Assembly: GCA_037444185.1 (NCBI GenBank) | Contig: JBBIMW010000032.1 | Location: forward strand, 1 to 28,544 | Length of the DNA: 28,544 bases | Source of the DNA: JAILZP01 sp037444185 | Lineage (GTDB): Bacteria; Bacillota; Desulfotomaculia; Desulfotomaculales; Desulfocucumaceae | Reading direction: 5' to 3' | Shown here: positions 15,362 to 23,721 of the stretch, piece by piece | Numbering within the stretch: the stretch's first letter is position 1 | Layout: each line of letters starts with the position of its first letter | Translations under genes and position numbers: made by a program | Notes under the pieces: generated by a model | The model's input: the letters and a program-made list of their open reading frames with translations, nothing else | The model's database searches: none | What the model was told of the DNA's origin: nothing

Positions 15362-16429
15362 ATGCGCAGATTTTCAGTCCCCCTTCTGGTCCTGGCATTG
15401 CTTTCCGCCGCCGGATTCGGTTCGTTTTTTATCCACCGGCTCTTATCCGACCACGGGAAGAAGCATGAAACAGTGCACTTGGCCGAGGGGCGGCTTACGG
15501 CCAATAAACTTCCCCACTATCTGGCAATGGCCAAAAATTTATACTCCGCCCAAAATGTTAAAATCAAGGCGGTCCAGTGCCAGGACGACAGGGAGGCCCT
15601 GGCGGCCCTGGAAAGCGGCAGGGCGGACGTCGCCCTGGTGAGTCCATCCAGCCTTATTCTCAAAAAGGCGTCCAATCTGGGAGAGGGCGCAGCTCCGGTG
15701 GCCTTCGCCTCCCTGGACCACGGGACCGCCTACCACTTGGTGTCCAGGGAAAACACTCCCCTGGCCGACATCAAATCCCTGAAAAACAAATCGGTGATTG
15801 CCGGCCCCCAGGACTCCATGGAAACCGTATTCCTGGAAAACGTTCTCAGAGACGCGGGAATCAGCCCCTACGAAACGGTGACAATCATCACCAACATTCA
15901 GGAAGATATAAGGCTGGGAGCGCTGAAAGCAGGCATCGGCCATTACCTGCTGCTGGAGGAGAAGGAACTGTCCGCCGCAATGGCCCAGGGGTTTTTTGCG
16001 GTAAAAACCTTCCGGACCGAATTCCCGTCCGTTGTCTGCGTGACCACCAGGAAATCCGTCCTGAACCGTCCGGAGGCCCTGCAGGGATTGACCAGCGCCC
16101 TCTATATGGCCCAGACCTGGATAAGGTATCATACCGCTGCTGAAACAGCTTCAGCCCTCCGGGTACTGCAGGGAGTTGACAATAAAACCTCCGTCTCCTT
16201 GTCGGGAATCTTTTACAATTCCGGAAGCCTGCCCGAATCACCCATCCCCCGGGATAAAACCATGGACGCCCTGGTCAAAATGCTGGACCGGGCCAGGGAA
16301 ATCCCCATGCCGGTCAATGGCGCCGATCTGATCGTTGATCAATTCGCCCAGGTTGCAGTTAAAACAATCAATTATATACCTGAAGAAAAACAGGAAAAAA
16401 AAGGACTACACAAGCTAAAATTCTGGTAG
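15362..16429 (+). CDS. ABC-type substrate-binding protein (NitT/SsuA/THI5-like), orphan
   Basis: This 355-residue protein has an N-terminal hydrophobic segment (about residues 5-26) followed by a periplasmic-binding-protein type II fold of the NMT1/THI5/SsuA-like kind. Recognisable parts are LPHYLAMAKNLYSAQNVKIK, ALESGRADVALVSPSSLI, ADIKSLKNKSVIAG, FLENVLRDAGISPYETVTI and later SVVCVTTRKSVL. Relatives bind nitrate, sulfonates, thiamine precursors or similar small molecules for ABC import. There is no lipobox Cys, so it is probably anchored by an uncleaved segment or secreted. The start has GGAGGAGG. No permease or ATPase gene adjoins it: the neighbours are the valS leader and the convergent engB. 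The ligand cannot be predicted from sequence alone. Confidence 0.8.
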   Translation: MRRFSVPLLVLALLSAAGFGSFFIHRLLSDHGKKHETVHLAEGRLTANKLPHYLAMAKNLYSAQNVKIKAVQCQDDREALAALESGRADVALVSPSSLILKKASNLGEGAAPVAFASLDHGTAYHLVSRENTPLADIKSLKNKSVIAGPQDSMETVFLENVLRDAGISPYETVTIITNIQEDIRLGALKAGIGHYLLLEEKELSAAMAQGFFAVKTFRTEFPSVVCVTTRKSVLNRPEALQGLTSALYMAQTWIRYHTAAETASALRVLQGVDNKTSVSLSGIFYNSGSLPESPIPRDKTMDALVKMLDRAREIPMPVNGADLIVDQFAQVAVKTINYIPEEKQEKKGLHKLKFW

Positions 16430-16460
16430 TACCCATGTCCGCAATCGCACCGATCCGGTT

Positions 16461-17108
16461 TCATTCCAGCCCGCTGCCATGGATTCCGGACTCTGCCAGC
16501 CCGCCCCTATCATTCTGAGTTCTGAGTCCCGTCATACTCTCTATCAATCTCCAAAGCTCCTCCACCCCCTGGCCGGTTTTTGACGAAAAGCTCACCAGGG
16601 GCTTTTCATCTTCCAGCCCCAGGGTCTTTCTAATATGTATGGCCCGGTTCAAAGCCTGACTTTTGGAAAGCTTGTCCACCTTGGTGGCCACCAGGACCAC
16701 CGGCAGTTTTTCCAAACATAGCCACTGATACAGCTGCAGGTCCAGGTCCGTGGGCCCGTGCCTGATGTCCAGAAGCAACGCCACCCCCGCCAGATTTTCA
16801 CGCTTCTTCAAATACTCACTGATCCCTTCGCCCCAGTCCAGCTTCATTTTCACCGGCACCCGGGCATAGCCGTATCCCGGCAGGTCTACCAGATAAACCG
16901 CCCCGTTGACCAGGAAAAAATTAATCATCCGGGTCCTCCCGGGGGTATTGCTGACCCTGGCCAATCCCTTCCTGTTCACCAGCCTGTTCAGTAGTGAAGA
17001 CTTGCCCACATTGGAACGCCCGGCCAGGGCAACTTCAGGCAGTTTCCCGGCCGGGCAGTCCTTCAGGCTGAAAGCGCTTTTCACAAATTCAGCGGCAACT
17101 GTTTTCAT
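16461..17108 (-). CDS. engB: Ribosome biogenesis GTPase YsxC/EngB
   Basis: EngB is an essential small GTPase needed for late assembly of the 50S subunit. The 215-residue protein shows G1 GRSNVGKS (30-37), the switch region RVSNTPGRTR, G3 DLPGYG (75-80), G4 TKVD (142-145) and G5 SSK (175-177). It is about 20 residues longer than Bacillus YsxC (195), the extra lying in a C-terminal tail after TGLRTQ. Its ATG overlaps the lon stop codon by ATGA, so it is translationally coupled to lon, the same lon-ysxC order as in Bacillus. No terminator is seen in the 31 bp to the convergent substrate-binding protein gene. Confidence 0.95.
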   Translation of the reverse strand: MKTVAAEFVKSAFSLKDCPAGKLPEVALAGRSNVGKSSLLNRLVNRKGLARVSNTPGRTRMINFFLVNGAVYLVDLPGYGYARVPVKMKLDWGEGISEYLKKRENLAGVALLLDIRHGPTDLDLQLYQWLCLEKLPVVLVATKVDKLSKSQALNRAIHIRKTLGLEDEKPLVSFSSKTGQGVEELWRLIESMTGLRTQNDRGGLAESGIHGSGLE

Positions 17109-19534
17109 GAATGGATCCGGGGTCCTCCCTCACTCTGGATGATATTGTTGTTGAAATCAACAACCTCCGGCGGCAACACGGCAGATCCGGCCCCCAGTTC
17201 AACATCGTGATCATAGTCGTCCTTCTTGATGAGGGCTATCTCCAGCACCTCATCCATATGGTCAACCAGCTTGAATTCCAGGTTCTTCTTTACGTTAACC
17301 GGAACCTCGTCCAGATCTTTTTTATTATCCTTTGGCAGAATAACGGTTTTTATACCCGCCCGGTTTGCGGCCAACACCTTTTCCTTGATTCCCCCCACCG
17401 GCAACACTCTGCCGCGCAGGGTAATTTCGCCGGTCATGGCCACATCATGCCGCACCTTGAATCCGGTCAGCGCCGATGTCAGGGCGCAGGCCATGGTTAT
17501 CCCGGCCGAAGGGCCGTCCTTGGGAATGGCTCCCTCAGGAATATGAACGTGAATATCATATTTCTCAAATATTTCCTGGTCAATGTTCAGTTCGCCGGCC
17601 CGGCTGCGCAGATAACTGTACCCGGCCTGGGCCGACTCCTTCATCACGTCCCCGAGCTTGCCGGTCAGGGTTATTTTGCCGTTGCCTCTGTATATGGATA
17701 TCTCGATGGCTAAAGTGTCGCCCCCCACCTCGGTCCAGGCAATTCCCGTAGCCACACCCACCTGGTCTTCCTGCTCGGCCACACCATAGCGATAACGGGG
17801 TGTTCCCAAAAAACCCTCCAGATTCTGGGTGGAGACTTTCACCTTCCTGACCTTTCCGGCTACAATTTGCTTGGCTGTTTTACGGCACAGCGAGGCTATT
17901 CCCCTCTCCAGGTTTCTGACGCCGCTTTCCCTGGTGTACTCCCGGATGATCTTTCTGATGGTGTTTTCGGAAATGTTCACCATCTGATCAGTCAGTCCGT
18001 GTTCCTTGATTTGCTTGGAAACCAAGTGGCGCATGGCTATTTGCAGCTTTTCCTCCTCGGTGTAGCCGGAAATATGGATCAGTTCCATCCGGTCCAGCAG
18101 GGGTCTTGGTATATTGTGCTGCACGTTGGCGGTGGTTATAAACATGACATTGGAGAGGTCGAAGGGAACCTCGATGTAATGGTCGCTGAATGCGTTGTTC
18201 TGCTCGGGGTCCAGCACCTCCAAGAGAGCCGAGGAGGGATCCCCCCGGAAATCCATGCTCATCTTGTCAATTTCGTCCAGGAGAAAGACGGGGTTTTTCG
18301 ATCCGGCATTCTTCATTCCCTGGATGATTCTCCCAGGCAACGCTCCCACGTAAGTACGCCGGTGACCTCTGATCTCAGCCTCATCTCTGACACCGCCCAG
18401 GGAAATGCGTACGAACTTTCTTTCCAGGGCCCGGGCTATGGAACGGCCCAGGGAGGTTTTACCAACGCCGGGCGGCCCCACAAAGCAGATTATGGGACCT
18501 TTCATTTTTTTGGCCAATTTTCTGATGGCCAGATACTCCAGTATCCGTTCCTTGGGGTCTTTAAGGCCGTAGTGATCTTCTTCCAGTATTCTTTCCGCCT
18601 CGTTGATGTCCAGCCTGTCCTTAGTGCTCTTGCTCCACGGAAGGGCCAGGATCCAGTCAATGTAGTTCCTGACGACAGCGGATTCTGCTGCCATGGGGGG
18701 CATCTTTTCAAGCCTCTCCACTTCCTTCAGGACCTTTTCCTCAACTTCCTTGGGCAGCTTGGCCTCGGCTATCTTCTCCCGGTACTCTTCCCCTTCGGCC
18801 CCCCGATCGTCCTTTTCCCCCAACTCCCGCTGGATGGCCTTTATCTGCTCCCGCAGGTAGTATTCTTTCTGGGTTTTCTCCATCTGTTTACGCACACGGA
18901 TATTTATCTTTCGCTCCAGCTCCACTATCTCCAGTTCCTTGGCCACAATGGCGCAAAGGCGCTCCAGACGCCTTACGATGTCAACGGCTTCCAGAATGCT
19001 CTGCTTCTCCTCCATTCTGAGGGACAGGTGGGAAGCTATTATATCCGCCAGCCGGCCGGGTTCCTCCAGATTGACCACTGAAACCATGGTTTCAGGAGGT
19101 ATGCGTTTGGACATCTTAACATATTGCTCAAACTGGTAGACCAGATTCCTCATCAGGGCCTCAATCTCGGCGGTTTTGCTGAAGTCTTCCGAATACTGGC
19201 CGATTTCCACTTTAAAATAAGGATCTTGGGATACATAGCGCCTTACGGCGGCCCTGGACAAACCCTCCACCAGCACCCGGATGGTGCCGCCGGGCAATTT
19301 CAGCAACTGCTTGACCTCGGCAACGGTTCCGATTTGATAGATATCTTCTTCTCCGGGGTCGTCAGTCTGGGCTTCCTTCTGTGTGGCCAAAAAAATCACC
19401 CGCTCGTGAAGCATTGCCTCTTCTATGGCCTGAACGGATTTTTCCCTGCCCACGTCCAGATGTATGACCATATTGGGGAACACCAATATACCCCGGAGGG
19501 GTAGTAATGGCAGAACTCTGACAACAGGTTCCAA
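17105..19534 (-). CDS. lon: ATP-dependent protease LonA
   Basis: LonA is a hexameric AAA+ protease that degrades damaged and regulatory proteins in the cytoplasm. The 809-residue product has the N-terminal substrate domain (VLPLLPLRGILVFPNMV), a coiled coil (about 180-270), Walker A GPPGVGKT at 353-360, Walker B FLLDEID and a protease domain with the catalytic dyad Ser676 (DGPSAGI) and a Lys about 43 residues later (GIKEKVLAA). I chose the TTG at 19534 because AAAAGGAGG sits 7 nt upstream and the protein then begins as family members do. An ATG at 19591 would add 19 unlikely residues and translate the ribosome binding site. Upstream lie an 8-bp inverted repeat and the lonB terminator, so lon likely has its own regulated start. 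Confidence 0.96.
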   Translation of the reverse strand: MEPVVRVLPLLPLRGILVFPNMVIHLDVGREKSVQAIEEAMLHERVIFLATQKEAQTDDPGEEDIYQIGTVAEVKQLLKLPGGTIRVLVEGLSRAAVRRYVSQDPYFKVEIGQYSEDFSKTAEIEALMRNLVYQFEQYVKMSKRIPPETMVSVVNLEEPGRLADIIASHLSLRMEEKQSILEAVDIVRRLERLCAIVAKELEIVELERKINIRVRKQMEKTQKEYYLREQIKAIQRELGEKDDRGAEGEEYREKIAEAKLPKEVEEKVLKEVERLEKMPPMAAESAVVRNYIDWILALPWSKSTKDRLDINEAERILEEDHYGLKDPKERILEYLAIRKLAKKMKGPIICFVGPPGVGKTSLGRSIARALERKFVRISLGGVRDEAEIRGHRRTYVGALPGRIIQGMKNAGSKNPVFLLDEIDKMSMDFRGDPSSALLEVLDPEQNNAFSDHYIEVPFDLSNVMFITTANVQHNIPRPLLDRMELIHISGYTEEEKLQIAMRHLVSKQIKEHGLTDQMVNISENTIRKIIREYTRESGVRNLERGIASLCRKTAKQIVAGKVRKVKVSTQNLEGFLGTPRYRYGVAEQEDQVGVATGIAWTEVGGDTLAIEISIYRGNGKITLTGKLGDVMKESAQAGYSYLRSRAGELNIDQEIFEKYDIHVHIPEGAIPKDGPSAGITMACALTSALTGFKVRHDVAMTGEITLRGRVLPVGGIKEKVLAANRAGIKTVILPKDNKKDLDEVPVNVKKNLEFKLVDHMDEVLEIALIKKDDYDHDVELGAGSAVLPPEVVDFNNNIIQSEGGPRIHS

Positions 19535-19601
19535 AGCTACACCTCCTTTTAAGGAATGTACAGTATACTCTGCCGCATACATATAATACATTCTACCATA
19601 C

Positions 19602-19628
19602 GTTATTGCGCCCGGCTATAGCAATAAC
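19602..19628 (-). promoter_or_regulatory. Inverted repeat upstream of lon, candidate operator
   Basis: A perfect 8-bp inverted repeat, GTTATTGC (19602-19609) and GCAATAAC (19621-19628), has 11 nt between arms, so half-sites are 19 bp apart, about two helix turns. It is 68 bp before the lon start, next to a TATTAT/TAGAAT-rich stretch that may hold the -10. It matches neither CIRCE, the CtsR heptad repeat nor HAIR as I know them. Confidence 0.45.
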
Positions 19629-19638
19629 TGCCAGACAA

Positions 19639-19667
19639 GAAAAAGCTCCCTTTCGGGAGAACGGAGC
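19639..19667 (-). terminator. Terminator after lonB
   Basis: On the minus strand CTCCC-GAAA-GGGAG is followed by CTTTTTC. A UNCG/GNRA-like tetraloop and T run support a modest terminator 190 bp past the lonB stop and before lon. Confidence 0.65.
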
Positions 19668-19695
19668 ATTGGAGTAAGCCGTCGGCCATGTAACT

Positions 19696-19726
19696 AATAA
19701 CTTAGGTACCGGTTACCTAAGTTATT
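19696..19726. repeat. 13-bp perfect inverted repeat between lonB and lon
   Basis: AATAACTTAGGTA and TACCTAAGTTATT flank CCGGT. A third partial copy of the right arm (TAAGTTATT, 19727-19735) follows directly. It has no T tract, so it looks more like a protein-binding palindrome or a processing hairpin than a terminator. Confidence 0.7.
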
Positions 19727-19858
19727 TAAGTTATTAAAATCCTCCCCCCGCATACCCTCCGTCATTGGAGACTGTTCAGCCCCAGGTCGGAATCGACCGG
19801 GTGATGTCTTCTCCCATACGCCCCGGAGCTGTTTTGGGGTTTGCGCCGGATCAGACCT

Positions 19859-21595
19859 TCACTCCAGGGCTAAACCCCGCCCTTTGCCGCCTCCCAGGGT
19901 GGGACATATTCCTTTGGCCGCGAAAATCTCTGCCTGAAATGGGGAAAACACCGACTTGTCCAGGCAGGGCCTGTCCGCCAGAGCCATTTCCAACACCTCT
20001 TCAAGCCTTTCCACCGCTATTACCTCAATATCCTTGTTGCAAAACATTTTCTGGTAGTTTTCCGCCGGCACCAGCACCTTTCTGGCGCCGGCCTGACGGG
20101 CGGCATCCACCTTGGCCGCCACACCACCCACCGGCATCACCAGCCCCCTGATGGACAGCTCGCCGGTCATGGCTACAAAATTGTCCACTGGTATGTTTTT
20201 TATAGCCGAATATACCGCTGTGGCCACCGCGACGCCCGCTGAGGGCCCGTCTATAGGCACTCCCCCCGGAAAATTGATGTGAATGTCATAATTTCCGGGG
20301 TCCACGTCGGTATTGCGGCGCAGAACCGTCAGGACATTTTCTATTGAACCCCTGACCATGCTTTTGCGGCGGATGGTTCTGCCCCGTCCTCCCAGTTCTT
20401 CCTCTTCAACCACCCCGGTAATCACCATTTTACCCCGTCCCCGGGCCACCGGCAGGGCACCCGCCTCCAATTCCAGCAGGGTGCCCATATTGGGCCCATA
20501 AACCGCCAGCCCGTTGACCAATCCCACCTGCGGCTGCGGGGGCACCTTTTTCTCCGGCCGTGGAGTGTACTGACAGCTACTCACCACCCACTCCACGTCA
20601 GTAGTCACTATTCTGTCGCGGCCGTCGGTGATGCCCATGCCAGCCGCTATCTGCACTATATTCACCGCCTCACGGCCGTTGGTGGCATATTTTTTAATCA
20701 CCCTGATTCCGTCCTCCTCGATGGGCAACCCGATCCTTTCGGAAGCATTGCGGGCAATTATTTCTATCTCTTCGGACAATAACGGCCTGAAAAATATTTC
20801 CTGGCAGCGGGACCGGATAGCCGGGGGAATCTCCTCCGGCATCCTGGTGGTGGCTCCCACCAGTCTGAAATCCGCCGGCAGACCGTTTTGAAAAATATCG
20901 TGTATATGGGACGGAATATTCGTGTCCTCGGAGCTGTAATAGGCACTCTCCAAAAGGACCTTGCGGTCTTCCAACACCTTCAGAAGCTTGTTAATTTGAA
21001 TTGAATGCAATTCTCCTATTTCATCTATAAACAGCATCCCGCCGTGGGCCTTGGTCACAGCACCGGGCTTTGGCTGAGGCACCCCGGCCATGCCCAGGGG
21101 GCCGGCCCCCTGATATATCGGGTCGTGTACCGACCCTATAAGCGGGTCGGCTATTCCCCGCTCGTCGAACCTCGCCGTGGTGGCGTCAATTTCGACGAAC
21201 TTGGCGTCTTCCTTGAAGGGTGAGCAATGACTTTTTTTGGCCTCTTCCAACACCAGGCGGGCCGCCGCAGTTTTTCCCACCCCCGGAGGACCATATACAA
21301 TCACGTGCTGGGGATTGGGGCCGCACAGCGCCGCCCTCATTGCCTTCAGTCCCTCGGCCTGGCCGATGATGTCAGCAAAACTGGCGGGCCTGGTTCTCTC
21401 CGCCAGAGGCTCGCTCAAGGATATGGAGCGCAGGCGGTGCAGCTTTTCCAGCTCTTTGCGGGACTCCCTTTCCACCGCGCCTCTGTTTCCCTGCTGGGTC
21501 TTAAGCAGATTCCAGAAATAAAGGCCGATCACCACCGCAAAAAATACCTGTATAAAAGTTAAAAAACTCCCTATGCCAATACCAATTTCTCCCAT
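19859..21595 (-). CDS. lonB: ATP-dependent protease LonB (sporulation type)
   Basis: LonB is the membrane-anchored Lon variant of spore formers; in Bacillus it is made in the forespore. The 578-residue protein has one N-terminal membrane segment (about residues 11-31), no LonA-type substrate domain, Walker A GPPGVGKT at 102-109, Walker B MLFIDEIGEL, arginine motifs, and a protease domain with Ser452 (DGPSAGV) and a Lys about 43 residues later (GGVAAKVDAA). Length agrees with Bacillus LonB (about 550) plus a short C-terminal tail after ALADRPCLD. The ATG has AAGGAGG. It lies between clpX and lon, as in Bacillus (clpX-lonB-lonA). It is separated from clpX by a terminator, so it probably has its own promoter in the 170-bp gap; I could not place it. 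Confidence 0.95.
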   Translation of the reverse strand: MGEIGIGIGSFLTFIQVFFAVVIGLYFWNLLKTQQGNRGAVERESRKELEKLHRLRSISLSEPLAERTRPASFADIIGQAEGLKAMRAALCGPNPQHVIVYGPPGVGKTAAARLVLEEAKKSHCSPFKEDAKFVEIDATTARFDERGIADPLIGSVHDPIYQGAGPLGMAGVPQPKPGAVTKAHGGMLFIDEIGELHSIQINKLLKVLEDRKVLLESAYYSSEDTNIPSHIHDIFQNGLPADFRLVGATTRMPEEIPPAIRSRCQEIFFRPLLSEEIEIIARNASERIGLPIEEDGIRVIKKYATNGREAVNIVQIAAGMGITDGRDRIVTTDVEWVVSSCQYTPRPEKKVPPQPQVGLVNGLAVYGPNMGTLLELEAGALPVARGRGKMVITGVVEEEELGGRGRTIRRKSMVRGSIENVLTVLRRNTDVDPGNYDIHINFPGGVPIDGPSAGVAVATAVYSAIKNIPVDNFVAMTGELSIRGLVMPVGGVAAKVDAARQAGARKVLVPAENYQKMFCNKDIEVIAVERLEEVLEMALADRPCLDKSVFSPFQAEIFAAKGICPTLGGGKGRGLALE

Positions 21596-21728
21596 GGGTA
21601 AGGAGCCTCCTTGGCTGAATCTTACTGTTTTTATTTATTATTACAATGTTTTACATTTATTATCCATAAAATATGCAACATTTTCATTCCACCTTTGTGA
21701 AACAAAAGAACATGAACATTTCTCTCCA

Positions 21729-21762
21729 AAAAATAAAGCGCCTTGAAGGCGCTTTATTTTTT
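21729..21762 (-). terminator. Terminator after clpX
   Basis: AAATAAAGCGCCT and AGGCGCTTTATTT form a 13-bp stem around TGA (plus-strand reading). On the minus strand it is followed by TTTTTTGG. It starts 2-5 bp after the clpX stop and is nearly symmetrical. Confidence 0.88.
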
Positions 21763-21764
21763 GG

Positions 21765-23015
21765 CTATGCAGTTTCTTCCTTTTTCTTTTTCCTGTCCAC
21801 CGATACAATCAGCGGCTTTTCTTTCTTTAATATGGTGTCCTTGGTAATTATACACTTGGCTATATCCTGCCGGGACGGAATCTCGTACATCATATCCAGC
21901 ATGATTTCCTCCAGTATGGCCCTTAAGCCCCTGGCGCCGGTCTTTCTTTTGAGAGCTTCCTGAGCCACTGTCTTCAGGGCCTCGGCCTGAAACTCCAGAT
22001 TCACCCCATCCAGATCAAACAGTTTTTCATACTGCTTCACCAAGGCGTTCCTGGGCTCGGTAAGTATTCTCACCAATGCGTCCTCGTCCAATGAGTCAAT
22101 AGTGATGATGATGGGCAGGCGCCCTACGAATTCGGGAATCAGCCCGTACTTGAGAAGATCCTCGGGCAGGATGTGCCTCAATATATCGCCTATTTTCTTC
22201 TCCTTGCAGGTCTGAATCTCGGCGCCGAATCCCATGGTCTTTTTGCCTATCCTGTTTTGAATGATTTTGTCGATGCCGTCAAAGGCCCCGCCGCATATAA
22301 ACAATATATTGGTGGTATCCAGCTGTATGAATTCCTGGTGGGGGTGTTTGCGACCGCCCTGGGGAGGCACGCTGGCCACGGTCCCCTCCAGTATCTTAAG
22401 GAGGGCCTGCTGAACCCCCTCACCGGAAACATCCCTGGTTATGGACGGATTTTCTGATTTCCGGGCAATTTTGTCAATCTCATCGATATATACTATTCCC
22501 TTCTCCGCCTTCTCCACATCATAGTCCGCTGCCTGTATCAGCTTTAAAAGTATATTCTCCACATCTTCGCCTACATAGCCTGCCTCCGTCAGGGACGTGG
22601 CGTCGGCAATGGCAAAAGGTACGTTCAAAAGCCGGGCCAGTGTCTGTGCCAGCAGGGTCTTGCCGCATCCGGTGGGACCCAGCATGACAATGTTACTCTT
22701 CTGCAGCTCGACATCATCGATTTTACCGCCCAGGTTGATTCTTTTATAATGGTTGTATACCGCAACGGCCAGGGATTTCTTCGCCTCTTCCTGTCCGATC
22801 ACGTACTGATCCAGGATCCCTTTGATTTCTTTCGGCTTGGGTATGTCGCCGAGATCCAACCCCAGATCCTCATTCAGCTCTTCTTCAATTATTTCATTGC
22901 AGAGTTCTATGCATTCGTCACAAATGTAAACACCGGGACCGGCCACCAGCTTTTTCACTTGGTCCTGCAGCTTGCCGCAAAAGGAGCACTTAAGCTGACC
23001 CTTCTCGTTAAACAT
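21765..23015 (-). CDS. clpX: ClpX, ATPase subunit of ClpXP protease
   Basis: ClpX unfolds tagged proteins and feeds them to ClpP. The 416-residue protein has the N-terminal zinc-binding domain (Cys10, Cys13, Cys32, Cys35), Walker A GPTGCGKT, Walker B IVYIDEIDK, the RKH pore loop in GGRKHPHQEF and a C-terminal small AAA+ domain (KTGARGLRAILE). The ClpP-docking loop reads TMGFG where most members have IGF or LGF, a conservative change. The order tig-clpP-clpX with short gaps (about 55 bp each) marks one operon, ended by a strong hairpin just after clpX. Confidence 0.97.
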   Translation of the reverse strand: MFNEKGQLKCSFCGKLQDQVKKLVAGPGVYICDECIELCNEIIEEELNEDLGLDLGDIPKPKEIKGILDQYVIGQEEAKKSLAVAVYNHYKRINLGGKIDDVELQKSNIVMLGPTGCGKTLLAQTLARLLNVPFAIADATSLTEAGYVGEDVENILLKLIQAADYDVEKAEKGIVYIDEIDKIARKSENPSITRDVSGEGVQQALLKILEGTVASVPPQGGRKHPHQEFIQLDTTNILFICGGAFDGIDKIIQNRIGKKTMGFGAEIQTCKEKKIGDILRHILPEDLLKYGLIPEFVGRLPIIITIDSLDEDALVRILTEPRNALVKQYEKLFDLDGVNLEFQAEALKTVAQEALKRKTGARGLRAILEEIMLDMMYEIPSRQDIAKCIITKDTILKKEKPLIVSVDRKKKKEETA

Positions 23016-23070
23016 TTTTTCACCTCTTTTTCACCTGTGTTCGCCACTGCCTGCGTCTATATCCGGCTTT

Positions 23071-23664
23071 TTATCTCAGCTTCCTCATCTGGAACACCTC
23101 ATCAATGACGCCATACCCCTTCGCCTCTTCCGACGACATAAAGAAGTCCCGTTCGGTGTCCCGGGCTATCCTGTCCAATGGCTGCCCGGTATGTTCCGCC
23201 AGCAGCCTGTTCAGTATCTCCTTCATACGCAAAATTTCCCTGGCCTGAATGTCAATATCCGTAGCCTGACCCTGTATGCCTCCGGCCGGCTGGTGAATCA
23301 TAACCCTGGCGTAAGGCAGGGCATAGCGCCTGCCCTTGGCCCCCGCGCTGAGGAGGAAGGCTCCCATGCTGGCCGCCTGGCCCACGCATATGGTGGATAC
23401 CGGACACTTCACGTATTGCATGGTGTCGTATATGGCCATCCCGGAGGTGACCACCCCCCCGGGGGAGTTGATATACATTTGTATTTCCTTCTCCGGGTCC
23501 TCGGCCTCCAGGAATAGAAGCTGGGCCACCACCAAATTCGCCACATGGTCATCGATGGGACCTCCGATAAGCACAATCCTGTCTTTCAGCAGCCTGGAAT
23601 ATATATCGTAAGCCCGCTCGCCGCGGTTGGTCAGCTCTACCACAATGGGAACCAAGCCGGACAA
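23071..23664 (-). CDS. clpP: ClpP protease subunit
   Basis: ClpP forms the 14-subunit proteolytic chamber that works with ClpX and other Clp ATPases. The 197-residue protein has the triad Ser99 (GQAASMGAFLL), His124 (MIHQPAGG) and Asp173 (DTERDFFM), and the conserved INSPGGVVTSGMAI. The start is TTG with GGGGGAG 6 nt upstream, and the length matches the family (193-207). The short N-terminal end (SGLVPIVVE) suggests little or no propeptide. It lies between tig and clpX, the arrangement of clostridia and proteobacteria rather than Bacillus, where clpP is elsewhere. Confidence 0.97.
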   Translation of the reverse strand: MSGLVPIVVELTNRGERAYDIYSRLLKDRIVLIGGPIDDHVANLVVAQLLFLEAEDPEKEIQMYINSPGGVVTSGMAIYDTMQYVKCPVSTICVGQAASMGAFLLSAGAKGRRYALPYARVMIHQPAGGIQGQATDIDIQAREILRMKEILNRLLAEHTGQPLDRIARDTERDFFMSSEEAKGYGVIDEVFQMRKLR

Positions 23665-23721
23665 TTTAAACTCCCCCTGTTCAGTTTAATGAATTACTTT
23701 CCAGTTCAGTTTAACTTCAGA

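Noticed and set aside
17867..19081. 404-codon open frame on the plus strand
   Set aside because: It is antisense to lon, which has all family motifs; the product has a non-protein-like Leu/Gln/His/Gly composition.
19535..19591. N-terminal extension of Lon from an upstream ATG
   Set aside because: It would translate across the AAAAGGAGG ribosome binding site of the TTG start and adds residues not seen in Lon.
19602..19628. CIRCE or HAIR heat-shock operator
   Set aside because: The arms GTTATTGC/GCAATAAC do not match TTAGCACTC-N9-GAGTGCTAA or CTTGAGT-N7-ACTCAAG.
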